From assembly GCA_963813415.1 (NCBI GenBank), contig CAWEYW010000003.1, positions 310,001 through 374,000 of the forward strand: DNA of 64,000 nt, in the 5' to 3' direction. The notes under the pieces are model-generated. The model searched no databases, was not told the DNA's origin, and worked only from the letters and a program-made list of their open reading frames with translations. Every line of letters begins with the position of its first letter. The first letter of the stretch is position 1. The position numbers were made by a program, and so were the translations under genes. Positions 17,120 to 25,663 of this stretch are shown one piece after another. Source of the DNA: CAIWHR01 sp963813415. Lineage in GTDB: Bacteria > Pseudomonadota > Gammaproteobacteria > Burkholderiales > Casimicrobiaceae.

Positions 17120-17713
17120 CTAGTTCGCCCGCACGGCTGCGGCGGTGGTGTGGGCGGGCGCGGGCTTGCGGCTCTGCGATTTCGGCGTCGCGCGCTCGGC
17201 CAGGGCCGTACGCACCAGCGCGGCACGTTCGCGGAACACGTCGTAGGGGTGGGTCACGCGGCCCTTGTATTCATCATCGGTCTCGGGCGGGTGCCACTTG
17301 AGATCATGCAGGGCCTGGAGCCACAGGTCGTGCAAGGCGCGGATACCGTCGAGGGCGAGACGGCTGCCGCTCGCCTGCTTCAGCGCGGCCTGGTAAGGCT
17401 TGGTGATCGAGAGCGTGTGCTTGTCGATGCAGTACTCGCTCTTCGCGCCATTGACCCCTTCCTCCGCCTGCTGGTATCCGAACTCGATGATCTCGATGCT
17501 CTTCACCTGGCGGCACATCGTGTACAGGTGCTCGACCGCATCGAGGAAGCAATCCACGCCGAAGGCCGAGGCATTGGGGCAGATGTACGTCTCGGGACGG
17601 GGACGGAATTCACCGGTGTCGGCAGCGGCGGCCGTCGCCGGAAGGGTGGCGAATGCAAGGCCGGTGAGGAAAAAGCCCGCCACGCGGGCGAGGAACGCAT
17701 GCAGCTGATTCAT
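17120..17713 (-). CDS. secreted hypothetical protein
   Basis: A 197-residue protein with a Sec signal peptide (hydrophobic VAGFFLTGLAFATLPATAAA, cleavage likely near AAA-ADTG). The mature part has several Cys (ICPN, GVDCFLDAVEHLYTMCRQ, YCIDKH) that could form disulfides, and mixed helical segments. The last ~40 residues are basic and low in complexity (KSQSRKPAPAHTTAAAVRAN). I do not recognise the family. It lies immediately upstream of the helicase on the same strand, and its amber stop is in frame with the helicase coding sequence. Confidence 0.65.
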   Translation of the reverse strand: MNQLHAFLARVAGFFLTGLAFATLPATAAAADTGEFRPRPETYICPNASAFGVDCFLDAVEHLYTMCRQVKSIEIIEFGYQQAEEGVNGAKSEYCIDKHTLSITKPYQAALKQASGSRLALDGIRALHDLWLQALHDLKWHPPETDDEYKGRVTHPYDVFRERAALVRTALAERATPKSQSRKPAPAHTTAAAVRAN

Positions 17714-17832
17714 GGGAGCGCCTACCGGAAATGCCGACGGGGCATCGTAGCGCGCGTGGCCGCTCCGCTCAACACCCCAGACGATCGAGCAGCGGCGGCG
17801 TGGCACCGCCTGTCTGCCCGGCCGGCGACGCG

Positions 17833-18573
17833 CTAGATCGTCACCCCGCCGGACACCTCGAGCACCGCGCCGTTGATGTAGCTCGCCTCGTCGGATGCGA
17901 GCCAGGCGTAGGCGTTGGCGATCTCCTCGGGCCGGCCCAGGCGCCCGAGGGGCACCTTCTCTTCCATCATCCGGACGACCTTCTCCGGCATCGTCTTCAG
18001 GATCGGCGTCTCGATGAACCCGGGGCAAATCGCATTGGCGCGAATGCCCTTGCGCCCGAGCTCGCGCGCCCACGTCTTGACCATGCCGATGACGGCGAAT
18101 TTGCTCGCTGCGTAATTGGTCTGGCCGAAATTACCGTACAGCCCGACGATCGAGGACGCATTCAGGATGCAGCCCGAGTGCTGCTCGAGCATGATGTCGA
18201 CCACGGCCTTGGTGCAGTTGTAGACGCCCTTGAGATTGACGTCGATGACGCGGTCGAACTGCTCGTCGGTCATCTTCTTGAGCTGCGCGTCCTGCACGAT
18301 GCCGGCGTTGTTCACCAGGACATCGATGCGGCCCCAGCGGGCCATGACGCCTTCGATCATGCGCGCGATGCTCGCCTTGTCGGTCACGTCGACGCGAAAG
18401 GACAGCGCGTCGCCCCCGTTCTTGTTGATGCTCGCCGCAGTGGCGCTCGTGGATTCGTCGTTGATGTCGCACACTGCGACCCTGGCGCCCTCGGCCGCGA
18501 ATTTCAGCGCGGTCGCAAGGCCGATGCCCTGGCCGGCGCCGGTGATGATGGCGACCTTGTCCTTTAACCGCAT
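17833..18573 (-). CDS. SDR family oxidoreductase (FabG-like 3-ketoacyl reductase)
   Basis: 246 residues. The NAD(P)-binding motif is ITGAGQGIGLATALKFA; NNAG (NNAGIVQDAQLKKM) and the catalytic set N-S-Y-K in NASSIVGLYGNFGQTNYAASK are complete. ANAICPGFIETPILKTMPEKV and the C-terminal EVSGGVTI fit FabG-like 3-ketoacyl-ACP or hydroxyacyl-CoA dehydrogenases. It is not adjacent to fatty acid genes, so the role may be catabolic or in PHA-monomer metabolism. It has its own promoter. Confidence 0.88.
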   Translation of the reverse strand: MRLKDKVAIITGAGQGIGLATALKFAAEGARVAVCDINDESTSATAASINKNGGDALSFRVDVTDKASIARMIEGVMARWGRIDVLVNNAGIVQDAQLKKMTDEQFDRVIDVNLKGVYNCTKAVVDIMLEQHSGCILNASSIVGLYGNFGQTNYAASKFAVIGMVKTWARELGRKGIRANAICPGFIETPILKTMPEKVVRMMEEKVPLGRLGRPEEIANAYAWLASDEASYINGAVLEVSGGVTI

Positions 18574-18620
18574 ATGAGCTCCCGCTGGTCCCGCGGCGGG
18601 TGCCGCGGAACGATGGCGGC

Positions 18621-18648
18621 ATTATAGACACATTGGTGCATCGCACAA
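18621..18648 (-). promoter_or_regulatory. sigma70-type promoter of the FabG-like SDR gene
   Basis: Minus strand: TTGTGC (18648-18643), a 16-base spacer and a perfect TATAAT (18626-18621). Transcription would start near 18614 and give a leader of about 40 bases. A short inverted repeat GTGC-ATC-GCAC (18636-18646) overlaps the spacer and could be an operator, but it is short. The leader also contains a GC-rich dyad. Confidence 0.55.
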
Positions 18649-18809
18649 CCAACGACGCCGGCAGCTGCGACGTTTGATCACTAGTTTACTGCTCTTTGTG
18701 AATCAGTACGTTACCTGAAGCGCTGCGACAATATGGCGCTCACGGCCGGGGCGATCCGAAGTGCGCGAGCATCAACTTTGAGGCAGCGCAATGCGACGCC
18801 CAGGTGCCA

Positions 18810-20513
18810 TCAGCCGACCGGTTGCCAGTGTTCCACGACGAGTTGCAGCGCGTAGTTGCCGTTCCATTCGTTGAGATCGGGCCGATAGGCAGCATGAATG
18901 GACGGTGGCAGGGGTTCCGCTTCATTGAACAGGATCGCCTCGAAGCGCTCGCCGCCACGGGTGAGGGACAGCCGCGAGTGGCGCTCGCCGACGATACGCT
19001 GGCCCGCCACCACGAAAACGTCGTCGAACACCGGCGCTGGAAAACCCTGACCCCACACGCCCTCGTGCAGGAGGCGGGCGAGGTCGACGCCGAGCTCCCC
19101 CGGCGCGAGGGCGCCGTCGGTTTCGAGGGTGCGATGCAAATGCGCTGGCGTGAGCAGCTCCCGCGCCACGTCCTCGAACGCCGCCATGAACCGCGGCAGT
19201 GCCGCTTCGTCGAGCGAAAGCCCCGCGGCAAAGGCGTGTCCGCCAAAGCGCGTGATCGTCCCCGGCGCCCGCTTCGCCACCATGTCCAGCGCATCACGCA
19301 GGTGGAACCCGGCAATGGAGCGACCGGAACCCTTGAGCTCGCTGCCGGAACCGCGGGCAAAGACCACGGTCGGCCGGTGGAAGCGGTCCTTCAGGCGCGA
19401 GGCGACGATTCCGACCACGCCCTGGTGCCATTCCGGCCGGTACAGGCACAAGGTGTACGCGGACGGCGCATCGCCGAGCAGACTGGCTTCCTTGCGGGCG
19501 AGTTCTTCGAGCGCCGCTTCCTGCATCCCGGCCTCCACTTCGCGCCGCTCGCGATTGAGGCGGTCGAGCTCGGTCGCGAGCGGCAGCGCCGCGGCCCCCG
19601 TATCCGCGAGCAGGCAGCGAATGCCGATGCTCATGTCGGCCAGGCGTCCGGCGGCGTTGAGGCGCGGGCCGGCCACGAAGCCGAGGTCGTAAGCGGTGGC
19701 GCGCGCGGGATCCCGTCCGGCAGCGGCAAACAGCGCGAGCACGCCGGGTTGGGCGCGACCGGCGCGAAGGCGGCGCAGGCCATGCTCGACCAGCGTACGG
19801 TTCACGCGATCGAGGCGAACCACGTCCGCTACGGTGCCGAGTGCGACCAGGTCGAGGAGCGTCGCGAGATTGGGCTCCGGACGGGCCAGCCGGCCGCGCG
19901 CCCGCAGCAGCGCCCGCGTCGCCAGCAGCACGTAGAACATCACCCCGACGCCCGCAAGATTCTTGCAGGGGAATGCGCACCCGGGCTGGTTCGGATTCAC
20001 GATCCATGCGGGTGCCGGCAGCGTGTCCGTCGGCAGATGGTGATCGGTAACCAGCACGTCGATACCGAGCGCGACGGCGGCAGTCACGCCGTCATGGCTC
20101 GCGATACCGTTGTCGACGGTGACGAGCAGCCGCGGCGCGTGGGCGGCGGCCTGCACGACGATCTCGGGCGTCAGTCCATAGCCGTACTCGAAGCGGTTCG
20201 GCACCACGAAGGTCGCATCCGCACCGAGCAGTGCCAGGCCGCGCACCGCCACCGCGCATGCCGTGGCGCCATCGGCATCGTAATCGGCGACGATGACGAT
20301 GCGCTCGTGATGCTCGATGGCCTCGACGAGGCGTGCTGCAGCGGCATCGATGCCGCGCAGGCTCGCGAACGATGGCAGGCCCGTGAGCGCGACGTCGAGC
20401 TCGTCGGCGGCAGTCACTCCGCGGGCCGCAAAGACGCGCGCCAGCACCGGATGCACGCCGGCATCGACGAGTGTTGCCGCATGCGCCGGCACGCTACGCC
20501 GGACGATTTCCAT
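18810..20513 (-). CDS. recJ: single-stranded-DNA-specific 5'-3' exonuclease RecJ
   Basis: A 567-residue exonuclease of normal length for the family. DHH-domain motifs: IVIVADYDADGATACAVAV (motif I), VTVDNGIASHD (motif II) and VLVTDHHLP (motif III), which bind two metal ions. GLGPRLNAAGR-type motif IV appears as GPRLNAAGRLADM. The C-terminal part contains the DHHA1 elements GVVGIVASRLKDRFHRP, KGSGRSIAGFHLRDAL and FGGHAFAAGLSL. It acts in recombination and mismatch repair. It overlaps the end of the RpfE-like gene by about 20 bases, and the recJ-rpfE pairing is also known from Xanthomonas. Confidence 0.96.
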   Translation of the reverse strand: MEIVRRSVPAHAATLVDAGVHPVLARVFAARGVTAADELDVALTGLPSFASLRGIDAAAARLVEAIEHHERIVIVADYDADGATACAVAVRGLALLGADATFVVPNRFEYGYGLTPEIVVQAAAHAPRLLVTVDNGIASHDGVTAAVALGIDVLVTDHHLPTDTLPAPAWIVNPNQPGCAFPCKNLAGVGVMFYVLLATRALLRARGRLARPEPNLATLLDLVALGTVADVVRLDRVNRTLVEHGLRRLRAGRAQPGVLALFAAAGRDPARATAYDLGFVAGPRLNAAGRLADMSIGIRCLLADTGAAALPLATELDRLNRERREVEAGMQEAALEELARKEASLLGDAPSAYTLCLYRPEWHQGVVGIVASRLKDRFHRPTVVFARGSGSELKGSGRSIAGFHLRDALDMVAKRAPGTITRFGGHAFAAGLSLDEAALPRFMAAFEDVARELLTPAHLHRTLETDGALAPGELGVDLARLLHEGVWGQGFPAPVFDDVFVVAGQRIVGERHSRLSLTRGGERFEAILFNEAEPLPPSIHAAYRPDLNEWNGNYALQLVVEHWQPVG

Positions 20514-21516
20514 GGACCTGCATCATCAGTGCGCGATCGATGTGCGTCGCCAGGGGTGCGGCCGCGGGCGCGAGTACCCGGCTGAACCAGTGCGGGCGAA
20601 CGGCGTGCCACCGCACGGCCGGTGTGCCGCCCGCATCGCCAATGATCTCGACGCTCGTCACCGCGCCGGTTCGCAGCGCGTGCCATGCGGGGCCGGTGAA
20701 GCGTGCTTCCATTGCGTCCAGCGACAGTTCGGAGGGCAATGCCAGGAGATGCATTCCCGTCACGCCGGCGCCGAGCACGTGGGCAAGCGCCTCCGGCAGC
20801 GCCCGCAGTGCGGTTTCCGCGTGGGCCGCCAGCGCCGCGACATCGGGATCGGCGGCGCCCCATACCGTCAGCTCCGCCACCGGCACGCGCGCCGGGCGAC
20901 GGCCGCCGTGCTGCAGCCAGATCCCGCTGACCGTCGCGCGGCCCTGCGCCTCGCGCGCGGCGTTGACCGGTTGCTCGTGCAGCAGCATCTCGATCTCCTG
21001 TCCCCAGCGCAACCAGAGCGACGCGTCGGTGCCGACGGGCAGGTGTGGCCGCAGCCGGTCACCGATGGCGACGCGCAGGCATCGCGTCGCGAGCGCCGGT
21101 GGCGAACGCAACGCGACGCACCAGTCGGCAGGCGCCGCCGCGGTGAACGTGAGCCCATCGGCTGCGAAATGCTGCTGCAGCACCGCGAGCAGAGTCGCGG
21201 TTTCGCCGGTATCGAGATCCGTCACCGGGCCGACGACACGGACGTCATCGCGTCCGGCCTCGAGCGTGACCGGGGTGGCACGCAGCCAGTAACGGTCCTC
21301 CGCATCGCCACCCGTCGCCAGGATGCGCAACGCGGCGAGCGGCCAGTCCTGCTGCTTCTGCACACCGAAGTGCTGCGCAAGCAGCGCGATCGCACCATCC
21401 CGTTCCACGTCCGGATGCGCAGCCGCCTGCAGCAGTCGCGCAAGTCCCGGCGCGTCGGGCAGCGGCGTCGCTCGCGCGCGTTGCAGAAGATCGGGAATGA
21501 AGAACGTGAGCTGCAC
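20494..21516 (-). CDS. RpfE-like protein (phosphoglycerate-mutase-related, function uncertain)
   Basis: About 340 residues from a GTG start at VQLTFFIPDLLQRAR, which matches the usual family N-terminus; an in-frame ATG at 21615 would add 33 unlikely residues. PVTDLDTGETATLLAVLQQHFAADG and WLQHGGRRPARV are conserved-looking blocks. Proteins of this type next to recJ are called RpfE after the Xanthomonas rpf (pathogenicity regulation) cluster and have been likened to cofactor-independent phosphoglycerate mutases. No rpfF/rpfC/rpfG genes are nearby, so a quorum-sensing role should not be inferred. Confidence 0.7.
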   Translation of the reverse strand: MQLTFFIPDLLQRARATPLPDAPGLARLLQAAAHPDVERDGAIALLAQHFGVQKQQDWPLAALRILATGGDAEDRYWLRATPVTLEAGRDDVRVVGPVTDLDTGETATLLAVLQQHFAADGLTFTAAAPADWCVALRSPPALATRCLRVAIGDRLRPHLPVGTDASLWLRWGQEIEMLLHEQPVNAAREAQGRATVSGIWLQHGGRRPARVPVAELTVWGAADPDVAALAAHAETALRALPEALAHVLGAGVTGMHLLALPSELSLDAMEARFTGPAWHALRTGAVTSVEIIGDAGGTPAVRWHAVRPHWFSRVLAPAAAPLATHIDRALMMQVHGNRPA

Positions 21517-21827
21517 GAAGACTCTGATGACGGGATGTGGCGCTCGAGTGATGGCGTGCTGCGGTGAAGGCGACCCGGCCGCGCACGCATGCCATAATGC
21601 GCGCGCTACAGGCAACGACGCCCGACGTGCAACGCCCGATGCATGCTGCCGGACCCCTGACTTGAACGCCTATCGCATACGCACGCCCGCTTCGACCACG
21701 GAGCCGCCGGGCGATCCTGCATTATCGCCTGCAATGACGGTGCACGACATCGGCCGCACGAGCTGGGCGGTTGCGCGCTGTCGCCCGGCTTGCGTATCCG
21801 GCGCGAGCCGCGCCCGCGACTGATCCC
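21517..21827. other. gene-poor divergent region rpfE-like / lolC
   Basis: About 310 bases between two divergent starts. It probably holds both promoters. CATAAT at 21593-21598 (plus strand) and an ATTATC at 21721-21726 (GATAAT on the minus strand) are isolated -10-like hexamers without convincing -35 partners. No conserved small protein, tRNA or clear dyad was seen. Confidence 0.4.
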
Positions 21828-23075
21828 GTGTCGCCCTACGAGCTCGCGGTCGGGCTGCGCTATACCCGTGCCCGTCGCGGCACCGGGCGCAACTCCTTCA
21901 TCTCGTTCATCGCGCTGATCTCGATGTCCGGCATTGCGCTCGGCGTCGCCGCGCTGATCGTCGTGCTGTCGGTGATGAACGGGTTCCAGGAGGAACTGCG
22001 CAACCGGATCCTCGCCGTCGCCTCCCACATCGAGATCCGCGGCTCGCCGACGCTCCAGGACGAGCAGACCGTCGCGAGCCTCGCGCTGCGCAACCCGCAC
22101 GTGAAGGCCGCGGCGCCGTACGTCCTGGGTCAGGCGATGCTCTCGACGGGCGACACCAATCGCGGCGCCATCATCCGGGGCATCGACCCGGCGCGCGAGG
22201 CCACCGTCGCCGACTTCGGGCAGCACATGCGGGCCGGCGCACTGAGCGACCTGCATCCCGGCGGTTACGGCATCGTGCTCGGCGCCGAGATCGCGCGTGC
22301 GCTCGGCGTGCGGCGCGGCGACACCGTCGTGGTGATCACGCCGCAGGGCACCGTCACCGCGGCCGGAACGCTGCCGCGCCTCAAGAGCTTCCGCGTGGTG
22401 GGGGTGTTCGAGGTCGGCATGTTCGAGTTCGACAGCGGCCTTGCGCTGATCAACATCGACGATGCGAAGACGCTGTATCGCCTCGACGGCGTCACCGGCG
22501 TGCGCCTCAAGCTCGACGACATGTTCGAGGCGCCGGAGGTATCGCAGCAACTCGCCCGCGTCATGCCGGTCGACACCGAGGTGCGGGACTGGACGCGAAG
22601 CCACGCCAATTTCTTCCGGGCGGTGCAGATCGAGAAGCGCGTCATGTTCATCATCCTGACGCTCATCATCGCGGTCGCGGCGTTCAACATCGTGTCGGCG
22701 CAGGTGATGACCGTGACCGACAAGCAGGCCGACATCGCGATCCTCCGCACGCTGGGCGCGTCGCCGTCGTCGATCATGACCATCTTCGTGATCCAGGGCG
22801 CGCTCATCGGCTTCATCGGCACCGCCATCGGCGTGATCAGCGGGGTGCTGATGGCGCTCAATGTGGACGTCGTCGTACCCGCGATCGAGCGGGCGTTCAA
22901 CGTCCAGTTCCTCGACAAGTCGGTGTATTACATCAGCGAGCTGCCATCGGACCTGCAGCGTGCGGACGTGGTGACCATTGCGGGCATTGCACTCGTGCTC
23001 GCACTCGTCGCGACGCTCTATCCGGCGTGGCGCGCGGCGCGCGTCAATCCCGCCGAGGCGCTGCGCTATGAATGA
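21828..23075 (+). CDS. lolC: lipoprotein-releasing ABC transporter permease (LolC/E type)
   Basis: 415 residues from GTG 21828 (VSPYELAVGLRYTRARR, the normal family N-terminus). One transmembrane helix follows (FIALISMSGIALGVAALIVVLSVMNGF), then a large periplasmic MacB-like domain, then three C-terminal helices with DKQADIAILRTLGASPSSIM, the coupling-helix motif, and YPAWRAARVNPAEALRYE at the end. It extracts lipoproteins from the inner membrane for transfer to LolA. Only one permease gene is present, so a homodimer (LolF-like) or a second permease elsewhere is implied. It overlaps lolD by 8 bases. Confidence 0.94.
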   Translation: MSPYELAVGLRYTRARRGTGRNSFISFIALISMSGIALGVAALIVVLSVMNGFQEELRNRILAVASHIEIRGSPTLQDEQTVASLALRNPHVKAAAPYVLGQAMLSTGDTNRGAIIRGIDPAREATVADFGQHMRAGALSDLHPGGYGIVLGAEIARALGVRRGDTVVVITPQGTVTAAGTLPRLKSFRVVGVFEVGMFEFDSGLALINIDDAKTLYRLDGVTGVRLKLDDMFEAPEVSQQLARVMPVDTEVRDWTRSHANFFRAVQIEKRVMFIILTLIIAVAAFNIVSAQVMTVTDKQADIAILRTLGASPSSIMTIFVIQGALIGFIGTAIGVISGVLMALNVDVVVPAIERAFNVQFLDKSVYYISELPSDLQRADVVTIAGIALVLALVATLYPAWRAARVNPAEALRYE

Positions 23076-23781
23076 CGCATTGCCCGCCTCCGGCAACGCA
23101 GGACCGGCCGAACCACCGGTGCTCGCGTGTCGGGGCCTCGCCAAGACGTATCGGAGCGGACCGCTCGAGGTTCCGGTGCTGGTCGGGGTGGATTTCGCCG
23201 TGGCTCATGGCGAGCGCGTTGCCATCGTCGGCGCGTCGGGATCCGGGAAGAGCACGCTGCTGCATCTGCTCGGTGGCCTGGACGCGCCGACCGCGGGCGA
23301 GGTGATCGTGGACGGAGTGCCTTTTGCGCGGCTGTCCGAAAAGGAGCGCGGCGTCGTGCGCAATCGCGCGCTCGGCTTCATCTACCAGTTCCACCACCTC
23401 CTGCCCGAGTTCTCGGCGCTGGAGAACGTGGCGATCCCGCTGCGGATCCGGCGCCTGACGCCCAAGGATGCCGCGCAGCAGGCGCAGGCCATGCTGGAGG
23501 CGGTCGGGCTTGCCCATCGCGTCAGGCATCTTCCCGGCGAGCTTTCGGGCGGCGAACGCCAGCGCGTCGCTCTGGCGCGCGCGCTGGTCACCAAGCCGCG
23601 CTGCGTGCTTGCCGACGAACCCACGGGGAATCTCGACCGGCGCACGGCGGGACAGGTGTTCGATCTGATGCTCGACCTGAACCGCGTCGTGGGCACCAGC
23701 CTCGTCATCGTGACCCACGATCCGGAGCTTGCCGCGCGCACCGACCGCACGCTGCATCTCGTGGATGGCGTGCTGCGCTGA
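23068..23781 (+). CDS. lolD: lipoprotein-releasing ABC transporter ATP-binding protein
   Basis: 237 residues. Walker A is GASGSGKSTLLHLLGG; the Q-loop region is FIYQFHHLLPEFSALENV (the FQFHHLLPEF-type LolD signature); the ABC signature is ELSGGERQRVALARAL; Walker B is CVLADEPTGNLD; the H-loop is VTHD. It powers lipoprotein release with LolC. The ATG lies within the last codons of lolC. The short gap to the convergent srkA holds no clear terminator. Confidence 0.95.
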   Translation: MNDALPASGNAGPAEPPVLACRGLAKTYRSGPLEVPVLVGVDFAVAHGERVAIVGASGSGKSTLLHLLGGLDAPTAGEVIVDGVPFARLSEKERGVVRNRALGFIYQFHHLLPEFSALENVAIPLRIRRLTPKDAAQQAQAMLEAVGLAHRVRHLPGELSGGERQRVALARALVTKPRCVLADEPTGNLDRRTAGQVFDLMLDLNRVVGTSLVIVTHDPELAARTDRTLHLVDGVLR

Positions 23782-23796
23782 GGCACGTCGCGGCGG

Positions 23797-24798
23797 CTAG
23801 GCGTCGACGTCGAGCGGCGGCTCGTCCATCAGCGCGATCTGCTCGCGCAATTCGAGGATGCGGTCCTGCCAGTAGCGCTGCGTGTTGAACCAGGGGAACG
23901 CGGCCGGGAAGGCCGGATCGTCCCAGCGCCGGGCAATCCAGGCGGCGTAATGAATGAGCCGCAGCGTGCGCAGGGCTTCCAGGAGATGAAGCTCGCCGGG
24001 ATCGAAATCGTGGAACTGGCGATAGCCTTCGAGCACCGCGGCCATGCCCAGCGTCATGTCGTTGCGGTCCCCCGAAAGCAGCATCCAGAGGTCCTGCACC
24101 GCAGGCCCCATGCGCGCGTCGTCGAGATCGACGAAGTGCGGCCCCCGGTCGGTCCAGAGAATGTTTCCTGCATGGCAATCGCCGTGCAGGCGGAGGAGTT
24201 GCAGCGTGCCCGCGCGCTCGTAGCACCGACGCACGCCGGTCACGGCGAGATCGACAGCCGCGCGATAGGCGGGCGCGAGATCCGGCGGGAGCAGTCCGCT
24301 CGCGAGCAGGTAATCGCGCGGTTCGACCCCGAAGGTGTCGACGTCCAGGCGCGGCCGGACTGCAAATGGCCGTGTGGCGCCGATTGCGTGCATGCGCCCG
24401 ATGAAGCGGCCGAGCCAGGCAAGCGTGGCGCGGTCTTCGAGCTCCGGGGCGCGCCCCCCGCGGTTCGGGTAGACCGCAAAACGGAAGCCACCGAAGAAGG
24501 CGAGGGAGCTCGCCGGTGGCGCCGATATCGTCAGCGGCGCGATGACGGGCACCTCCGCGCGCGCGAGCTCTTCCGCGAACGCGTGCTCTTCGAGGATCTG
24601 CGCATCGCTCCATCGGGCGGGCCGATAGAATTTCGCGACGACCGTCGTGCCATCCACCAGGCTCGCGCGATAGACGCGATTTTCGTAGCTGTTGAGCGCC
24701 AGGAGCCGGCCGTCGCCCTCGAGACCGGCGCTCGCGAGCGCGTCGAGCACGAGATCCGGCGTGAGAGTGGCGAAGGGGAGGCTGGCGTTGTCGTGCAC
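23797..24798 (-). CDS. srkA: stress response serine/threonine protein kinase YihE/SrkA
   Basis: 333 residues of the aminoglycoside-phosphotransferase-like kinase fold. Landmarks: LNSYENRVYRASLVDG, VVAKFYRPARWSDAQILEEH (ATP-binding Lys region), catalytic loop LHGDCHAGNILW, and metal-binding VDLDDARMGPAVQDLWML, which is the SrkA/RdoA signature. In E. coli SrkA limits stress-induced cell death. Length and motifs fit the family. It is followed 37 bases upstream by the glycosylase gene on the same strand. Confidence 0.93.
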   Translation of the reverse strand: MHDNASLPFATLTPDLVLDALASAGLEGDGRLLALNSYENRVYRASLVDGTTVVAKFYRPARWSDAQILEEHAFAEELARAEVPVIAPLTISAPPASSLAFFGGFRFAVYPNRGGRAPELEDRATLAWLGRFIGRMHAIGATRPFAVRPRLDVDTFGVEPRDYLLASGLLPPDLAPAYRAAVDLAVTGVRRCYERAGTLQLLRLHGDCHAGNILWTDRGPHFVDLDDARMGPAVQDLWMLLSGDRNDMTLGMAAVLEGYRQFHDFDPGELHLLEALRTLRLIHYAAWIARRWDDPAFPAAFPWFNTQRYWQDRILELREQIALMDEPPLDVDA

Positions 24799-24835
24799 GT
24801 GAGGGCCGCGGATCGTGGGCGTCGAAGGCGTGGGC

Positions 24836-25480
24836 TCAGTACTCGACCGGCACGGGATCGAGCGAGCGCCAGAGATACCACGTCGCGACGCTGCGATAGG
24901 GCTGCCAGCCCTCGCCGAGGCTGCGCATCGCGTCCGGCTCCATGCGCTCGCCGTCGTTGTAATGCAGCGCCATCGCCCGCTTCAGGCCGATGTCGTCGAC
25001 CGGTAGCACGTCGGGGCGCAGCTCGTGGAAGATCAGGAACATTTCCGCCGTCCAGCGGCCGATGCCCTTCACGTCGGTGAGCAGCACGATGAGGTCCTCG
25101 TCCGGGAGCCGGCGCCAGGTGCGCGGAGAAAGCGTGCCCGACACGAAATGCTGCGCGAGATCGCGCAGGTAGGCCGTCTTTGATTGCGACAGCCCCGCAC
25201 CACGCAACACGGGGTCGTCGAGATCGAGCAGTGCCTGCGGCTCGAGGCGCGGAAAGGCGCGCCGGGCGTTGCCGGGCGCGACCGCGTCCACCAGCCGCTT
25301 CCAGATCGTGTCGGCGGCCTTGACCGAGATCTGCTGGCCGACGATGGCGCGGGACAGCGCGGTGAAAGGGTCCGAGCGCCGCTTCAGGTGCACATCGCCG
25401 TGGGCGCGGATGATCCTGCGCAGCACGCGGTCGTCTTTCGCCAAGGCGCGTTTGGCGTCGTCCCAGTACGCGGGTTTCAT
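24836..25480 (-). CDS. DNA-3-methyladenine glycosylase (AlkA-type HhH-GPD)
   Basis: 214 residues. The helix-hairpin-helix and Gly/Pro-rich loop are LLTDVKGIGRWTAEMFLIF, and the catalytic Asp is in LPVDDIGLKRAM. ALSRAIVGQQISVKAADTIWKRL is the conserved early helix. It removes alkylated bases such as 3-methyladenine. It is shorter than E. coli AlkA because the N-terminal TBP-like domain is absent, as in MagIII- or Mag1-like forms. It is probably cotranscribed with srkA. Confidence 0.9.
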   Translation of the reverse strand: MKPAYWDDAKRALAKDDRVLRRIIRAHGDVHLKRRSDPFTALSRAIVGQQISVKAADTIWKRLVDAVAPGNARRAFPRLEPQALLDLDDPVLRGAGLSQSKTAYLRDLAQHFVSGTLSPRTWRRLPDEDLIVLLTDVKGIGRWTAEMFLIFHELRPDVLPVDDIGLKRAMALHYNDGERMEPDAMRSLGEGWQPYRSVATWYLWRSLDPVPVEY

Positions 25481-25663
25481 GAGGTCGGCAAGGCCATGTC
25501 AGCAACGGCAATCATGTCGGCGGCGTGTGCCGCCCGGCCGTTACGCAGCAAGCGACGGGGTGGACGTGCGTGTGCGCGACGGGGACGCGTGCCACGGTAC
25601 TCCGGCCGCGTGGGAGAGGGAAATGGTACATTACGCCGCTTTTTTGCTTCGGGAGTGCACTCG

